A stretch of 64,000 nt of DNA from Rickettsia rhipicephali str. 3-7-female6-CWPP (GTDB lineage Bacteria > Pseudomonadota > Alphaproteobacteria > Rickettsiales > Rickettsiaceae): the NCBI RefSeq assembly GCF_000284075.1, contig NC_017042.1:1178001-1242000 (forward strand), in the 5' to 3' direction. A program made the position numbers and the translations under genes. Within the stretch, counting starts at the first letter, position 1, and every line of letters starts with the position of its first letter. Positions 59,071 through 64,000 of the stretch are shown piece after piece. A model generated the notes under the pieces. That model had not been told where the DNA came from and ran no database searches. It saw nothing but the letters and a program-made list of their open reading frames with translations.

Positions 59071-61707
59071 CTACCCCTTCAAACTCTCTACCACAAAATG
59101 CATAATACTACCGTGCTTTATATAATTTATCTCATTATCCGTAAATATTTGCAATATTAAATCGATTGTTCTTATTTCACCGGTTTGTTTTTTTATCACG
59201 CATTTAACAGGATTATAAGAGCTTATATTCTCGCTTAAGCCTGTAATGTCAATAGTTTCTGAACCATCTAACTTTAAATCTAATCTTGTATTATTACCGG
59301 TAAAAGTTAGCGGTAAAATACCCATACCTACTAAATTTGAGCGATGTATTCGCTCAAAGCTCTCGGCAATCACTGCCTTTACACCAAGCAACCCAGGTCC
59401 TTTTGCTGCCCAGTCTCTAGATGAGCCACTGCCATATTCTTTACCTGCAAAAATCACTACCGGTACATCATGAGCTTTGTAGTCCATAGCTGCATCGTAG
59501 ATAGTTTGCTGCGTGCCGCTTAACTGGTTTATGGTAAACCCGCCTTCTACACCTTTACACATCTCATTTTTTATACGAATATTAGCAAATGTGCCACGCA
59601 TCATTACTTCATGATTTCCTCTACGTGATCCGTAAGAGTTGAAATCTAGAGGCTCTATATGATGGTCCGTTAAATATTTAGCAGCAGGACTGGTTTTACT
59701 AATACTACCTGCCGGCGAAATATGATCGGTAGTAATAGAATCACCGAGAATTGCTAGAATTTTTGCAGATTTTATATCTTGTATATTATTCTTACTTCCT
59801 ATATCCTCAAAATAAGGCGGATTATTAATATAGGTACTATTCTTATTCCAGTTATAAGTAGAACTATTTGTAACCTGTAAATCTTTCCACTCTTTCGTTC
59901 CGCTAAATATATCAGAATATTTTTCTATAAACATAGAGGAATTAATGGAATTTGCAATAACTTCATCTATCTCTTCTTTGCTTGGCCAAATATCTTTTAA
60001 ATAAATATTTTCTCCTATGGGCATATTTGTTAGATCTATATTAAGAGTGCCGCTAAGTGCATATGCTACGACTAAAATAGGCGAGCCGAGATAGCTTGCT
60101 TTAGTAAGCGGATTAATTCGCCCTTCAAAATTCCTATTACCAGATAAAACAGAAGCAACAACTAGCCCGTTTTTGTTAATAGTTTCCTCTATTTCCGGAT
60201 TTAGAGGTCCGGAATTACCGATGCAAGTAGTGCAGCCGTAACCTACTAGATTAAACCCTAATTCATCTAAATATTTATCAAGACCGCTAAGCTTCAAATA
60301 TTCCGTTACGACTTTTGAACCAGGAGCAAGAGAAGTTTTAACCCAAGGTTTTACCTTTAACCCGTGTTCTAGTGCTTTTTTAGCAAGAAGTGCTGCACCA
60401 ATCATAACCGAAGGATTAGAAGTATTAGTACAGCTAGTAATTGCTGCAATTACCACATCGCCGTTACCGATTTCGTAATTCTGATTTGCTACGGCATATT
60501 TTTTATCAATGTCTTTATTTTCTAAAGCAAAATTCGGTAATTCATATTTAAAATTACTTGCTACATCGTTTAAGTTTACTCGATCTTGCGGACGTTTTGG
60601 ACCGGCAAGTGAACTATGTACCGTAGATAAATCTAGCTCTAAAACCTCGGTATATTCTGCTGCATGTTCAAAATCATACCAAAGATTCTGCTCGGTTGCG
60701 TATTTCTCTACTAATCTGATTTGCGTTTTTTCTCTACCTGTTAGCTCTAGATATTTTATAGTTTCTTGATCAATCGGGAAAAAGCCGCAAGTAGCACCGT
60801 ATTCAGGCGACATATTAGAAATAGTAGCACGATCGGCAATCGTTAGGTTTTTAAGCCCCTCACCGAAAAACTCGACAAATTTACCTACTACTTTCTTTTT
60901 CCGCAACATCTTGGTAACGGTTAAAACTAAATCGGTTGCGGTAGCTATACCTGTTAATTTTCCTGTTAGTTTTACCCCAATTACCTCCGGCAGGATCATA
61001 GTAAGAGGTTGACCTAGCATGGTAGCTTCTGCCTCTATTCCGCCGACTCCCCAACCAAGCACCGATAAACCGTTTACCATAGTTGTATGGCTATCCGTTC
61101 CAACTAAACTATCAGGATAAAGGGTGCCGTCTTTATGCCACACGACTTTTGCTAAATATTCTAAATTTACCTGATGACAAATACCCGTACCCGGTGGCAC
61201 TACTTTAAAATTATTAAATGCTTGCTGCCCCCATTTAAGAAATGCATAACGCTCCATATTACGTTTCATTTCTATTTGAACATTTTTATCGAATGAATCC
61301 TTAGCTGCATAAGAATCAACGCTTACGGAATGGTCTATTACCAAATCAACAGGAATAAGCGGGTTAATTTTTAACGGATCGCCTCCTATTTTCTTCATTG
61401 CATCACGCATAGCCGCCAAATCTACAATAGCAGGCACACCGGTAAAGTCCTGCATCAAAACTCTTGCCGGCATAAAATCTATTTCCGCATCAGATTTTTT
61501 AGTTTTTAGCCATTCTTTAAATACAAGTAAGCTTTGCTTTGAACCATTAGAACGTAATACATTCTCAAATAATACTCTTAAACTATATGGAAGCTTTTTT
61601 AAGGGAAGATCGATATCACTTGCTGCTTTACTTATATCGTAAATTTTGTATGAAGTATTATCGACTGATAACTCTTGTATATATTCTGAATTATGTACTT
61701 TTGACAT
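59071..61707 (-). CDS. acnA: Aconitate hydratase A
   Basis: 878 residues; converts citrate to isocitrate in the TCA cycle. The three 4Fe-4S cluster cysteines are in TSCTNTSNPS and GYGCTTCIGNSG. Other landmarks: GVGGIEAEATMLGQP, AGKEYGSGSSRDWAAKGP and FERIHRSNLVGMGILPL. Length normal for the IRP/AcnA class. Flanked by repeats on both sides, so probably transcribed alone. Its terminus is complete. Confidence 0.97.
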   Translation of the reverse strand: MSKVHNSEYIQELSVDNTSYKIYDISKAASDIDLPLKKLPYSLRVLFENVLRSNGSKQSLLVFKEWLKTKKSDAEIDFMPARVLMQDFTGVPAIVDLAAMRDAMKKIGGDPLKINPLIPVDLVIDHSVSVDSYAAKDSFDKNVQIEMKRNMERYAFLKWGQQAFNNFKVVPPGTGICHQVNLEYLAKVVWHKDGTLYPDSLVGTDSHTTMVNGLSVLGWGVGGIEAEATMLGQPLTMILPEVIGVKLTGKLTGIATATDLVLTVTKMLRKKKVVGKFVEFFGEGLKNLTIADRATISNMSPEYGATCGFFPIDQETIKYLELTGREKTQIRLVEKYATEQNLWYDFEHAAEYTEVLELDLSTVHSSLAGPKRPQDRVNLNDVASNFKYELPNFALENKDIDKKYAVANQNYEIGNGDVVIAAITSCTNTSNPSVMIGAALLAKKALEHGLKVKPWVKTSLAPGSKVVTEYLKLSGLDKYLDELGFNLVGYGCTTCIGNSGPLNPEIEETINKNGLVVASVLSGNRNFEGRINPLTKASYLGSPILVVAYALSGTLNIDLTNMPIGENIYLKDIWPSKEEIDEVIANSINSSMFIEKYSDIFSGTKEWKDLQVTNSSTYNWNKNSTYINNPPYFEDIGSKNNIQDIKSAKILAILGDSITTDHISPAGSISKTSPAAKYLTDHHIEPLDFNSYGSRRGNHEVMMRGTFANIRIKNEMCKGVEGGFTINQLSGTQQTIYDAAMDYKAHDVPVVIFAGKEYGSGSSRDWAAKGPGLLGVKAVIAESFERIHRSNLVGMGILPLTFTGNNTRLDLKLDGSETIDITGLSENISSYNPVKCVIKKQTGEIRTIDLILQIFTDNEINYIKHGSIMHFVVESLKG

Positions 61708-61739
61708 TTGTTTCTCACTTGATTATGTGGAATGAACAT

Positions 61740-61823
61740 CGTCATTGCGAGCAGCCTTAGACTGCGTGGCAATCTCAGGAAGGTTGACAAGATTGCCGCG
61801 TCGCTTCGCTCCTCACAATGACG
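61740..61823. repeat. Palindromic repeat (cgtcattgcg family)
   Basis: cgtcattgcgagcagcctta opens it and gctcctcacaatgacg closes it, in the acnA 5' region after atpC. Confidence 0.75.
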
Positions 61824-61885
61824 GAAAAAAGCCTTGCAATGACATTAAAATAACCTTATCCCAAAACGTAGATTTTTCAAACAAA

Positions 61886-62224
61886 TTAATGTTGATCTGA
61901 TAAAGGTTTTTGAAGATCGAGAAGCTTAGTTGCTATTTCCGCTTCACTTAAATCCGTAACGTTAATAGCCGTTTCCGTAGCTATATTAATATAATTTGCC
62001 GTTACTTTGGTTACACCACCGGAAATAAGATAAGTGTTTTCGGATTTATGCATATCATCTATATAAACCTGCACTAAACCGGCTTTTAAACTAACAATCA
62101 TCAGAACGTGACTCGGCAGCACTCCAAACATACCCTCCTCACCCGGCATTGTTACCATTTTAGCTTGCTTTTCAAATGCAATACTTAAAGGAGTAATTAT
62201 TTTGACTAGAATTGTTGCGTTCAT
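61886..62224 (-). CDS. atpC: ATP synthase epsilon subunit
   Basis: 112 residues: the N-terminal beta-sandwich ([35 protein letters not shown] shortened: [15 protein letters not shown] is diagnostic) and a short C-terminal part. It is smaller than the E. coli protein (139), lacking most of the second C-terminal helix, as in other rickettsiae. Part of F1; regulates ATP hydrolysis. 25 bases after atpD. Confidence 0.95.
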   Translation of the reverse strand: MNATILVKIITPLSIAFEKQAKMVTMPGEEGMFGVLPSHVLMIVSLKAGLVQVYIDDMHKSENTYLISGGVTKVTANYINIATETAINVTDLSEAEIATKLLDLQKPLSDQH

Positions 62225-62249
62225 AGAATAATATAGTAAAATTACTACG

Positions 62250-63845
<1,596 letters not shown>

Positions 63846-63846
63846 T

Positions 63847-64000
<154 letters not shown>

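Overview
The window is a piece of a Rickettsia chromosome. The sequence is strongly AT-rich. It carries a rickettsial type IV secretion VirB4, an AmpG-type permease, a GDH-180 type glutamate dehydrogenase and a decaying metK. It is also littered with palindromic repeats of the Rickettsia palindromic element (RPE) kind, several of them inside or abutting genes. The many pseudogenes and dense repeats suggest a spotted-fever, transitional or ancestral lineage, but I cannot name the species from this stretch.

Layout. 1-4407 (minus): a large exported Cys-rich protein, open at the window edge, and a VirB4 ATPase. 4759-11033 (minus): serS, tatC, an ampG-like permease and an AsmA/YhdP-like envelope protein. 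11285-16299 (plus): ugd and dnaE. 16539-19883 (minus): two pseudogenes, an unrecognised ~720-codon gene and metK. 20004-24333 (minus): polA, ftsY, bamE. 24429-30035 (plus): rpmF, fabH, pal, a CAU tRNA, an LptF/G permease, mreB, mreC. 30461-32747 (plus): a small HTH regulator, gmk with an RPE-1 insertion, and an AAA/DUF4143 ATPase. 32765-39712 (minus): two small/coiled-coil proteins of unknown role, an ABC-F ATPase, fabF-acpP-fabG, recA. 40013-41572 (plus): a dead MFS transporter. 41704-45247 (minus): two unknown proteins flanking a non-coding stretch with RNA-like hairpins, then mnmE. 45332-51284 (plus): gdhB, a short RodZ-like protein, a coiled-coil gene frameshifted inside an RPE-1, zapA and a probable 6S RNA. 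51444-53410 (plus): a ProP-like transporter and a dead exported-protein gene. 53548-64000 (minus): a dead metallo-beta-lactamase-fold hydrolase, then nuoI, nuoH, nuoG, a small membrane protein, acnA, atpC, atpD and the 3' end of atpG.

How it fits together. Most intact genes are core: replication and repair (dnaE, polA, recA), fatty-acid synthesis (fabH, fabF, acpP, fabG), cell shape and division (mreB, mreC, RodZ-like, zapA), envelope assembly (bamE, pal, LptF/G, AsmA-like), protein targeting (ftsY, tatC), and energy from host glutamate through the TCA cycle and respiration (gdhB, acnA, nuo, atp). Dispensable functions are being lost: metK, an MFS exporter, a hydrolase and two unknown genes. 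At least three palindromic repeat families occur. One (called type X here) has conserved ends and a conserved centre but different, internally complementary arms in each copy. A second (RPE-1) encodes a recognisable peptide and sits inside gmk and the gene before zapA. Others begin and end with tgtcattcc/ggaatgaca-like or cgtcattgcg/cgcaatgacg-like termini. Several are nested, including one with 74-bp perfect arms.

I did not find an obviously new multi-gene system. The best leads are the repeat biology, the structured RNA-like region at 41929-42190, and the unknown proteins around 32.7-34.1 kb and 42.2-43.5 kb.
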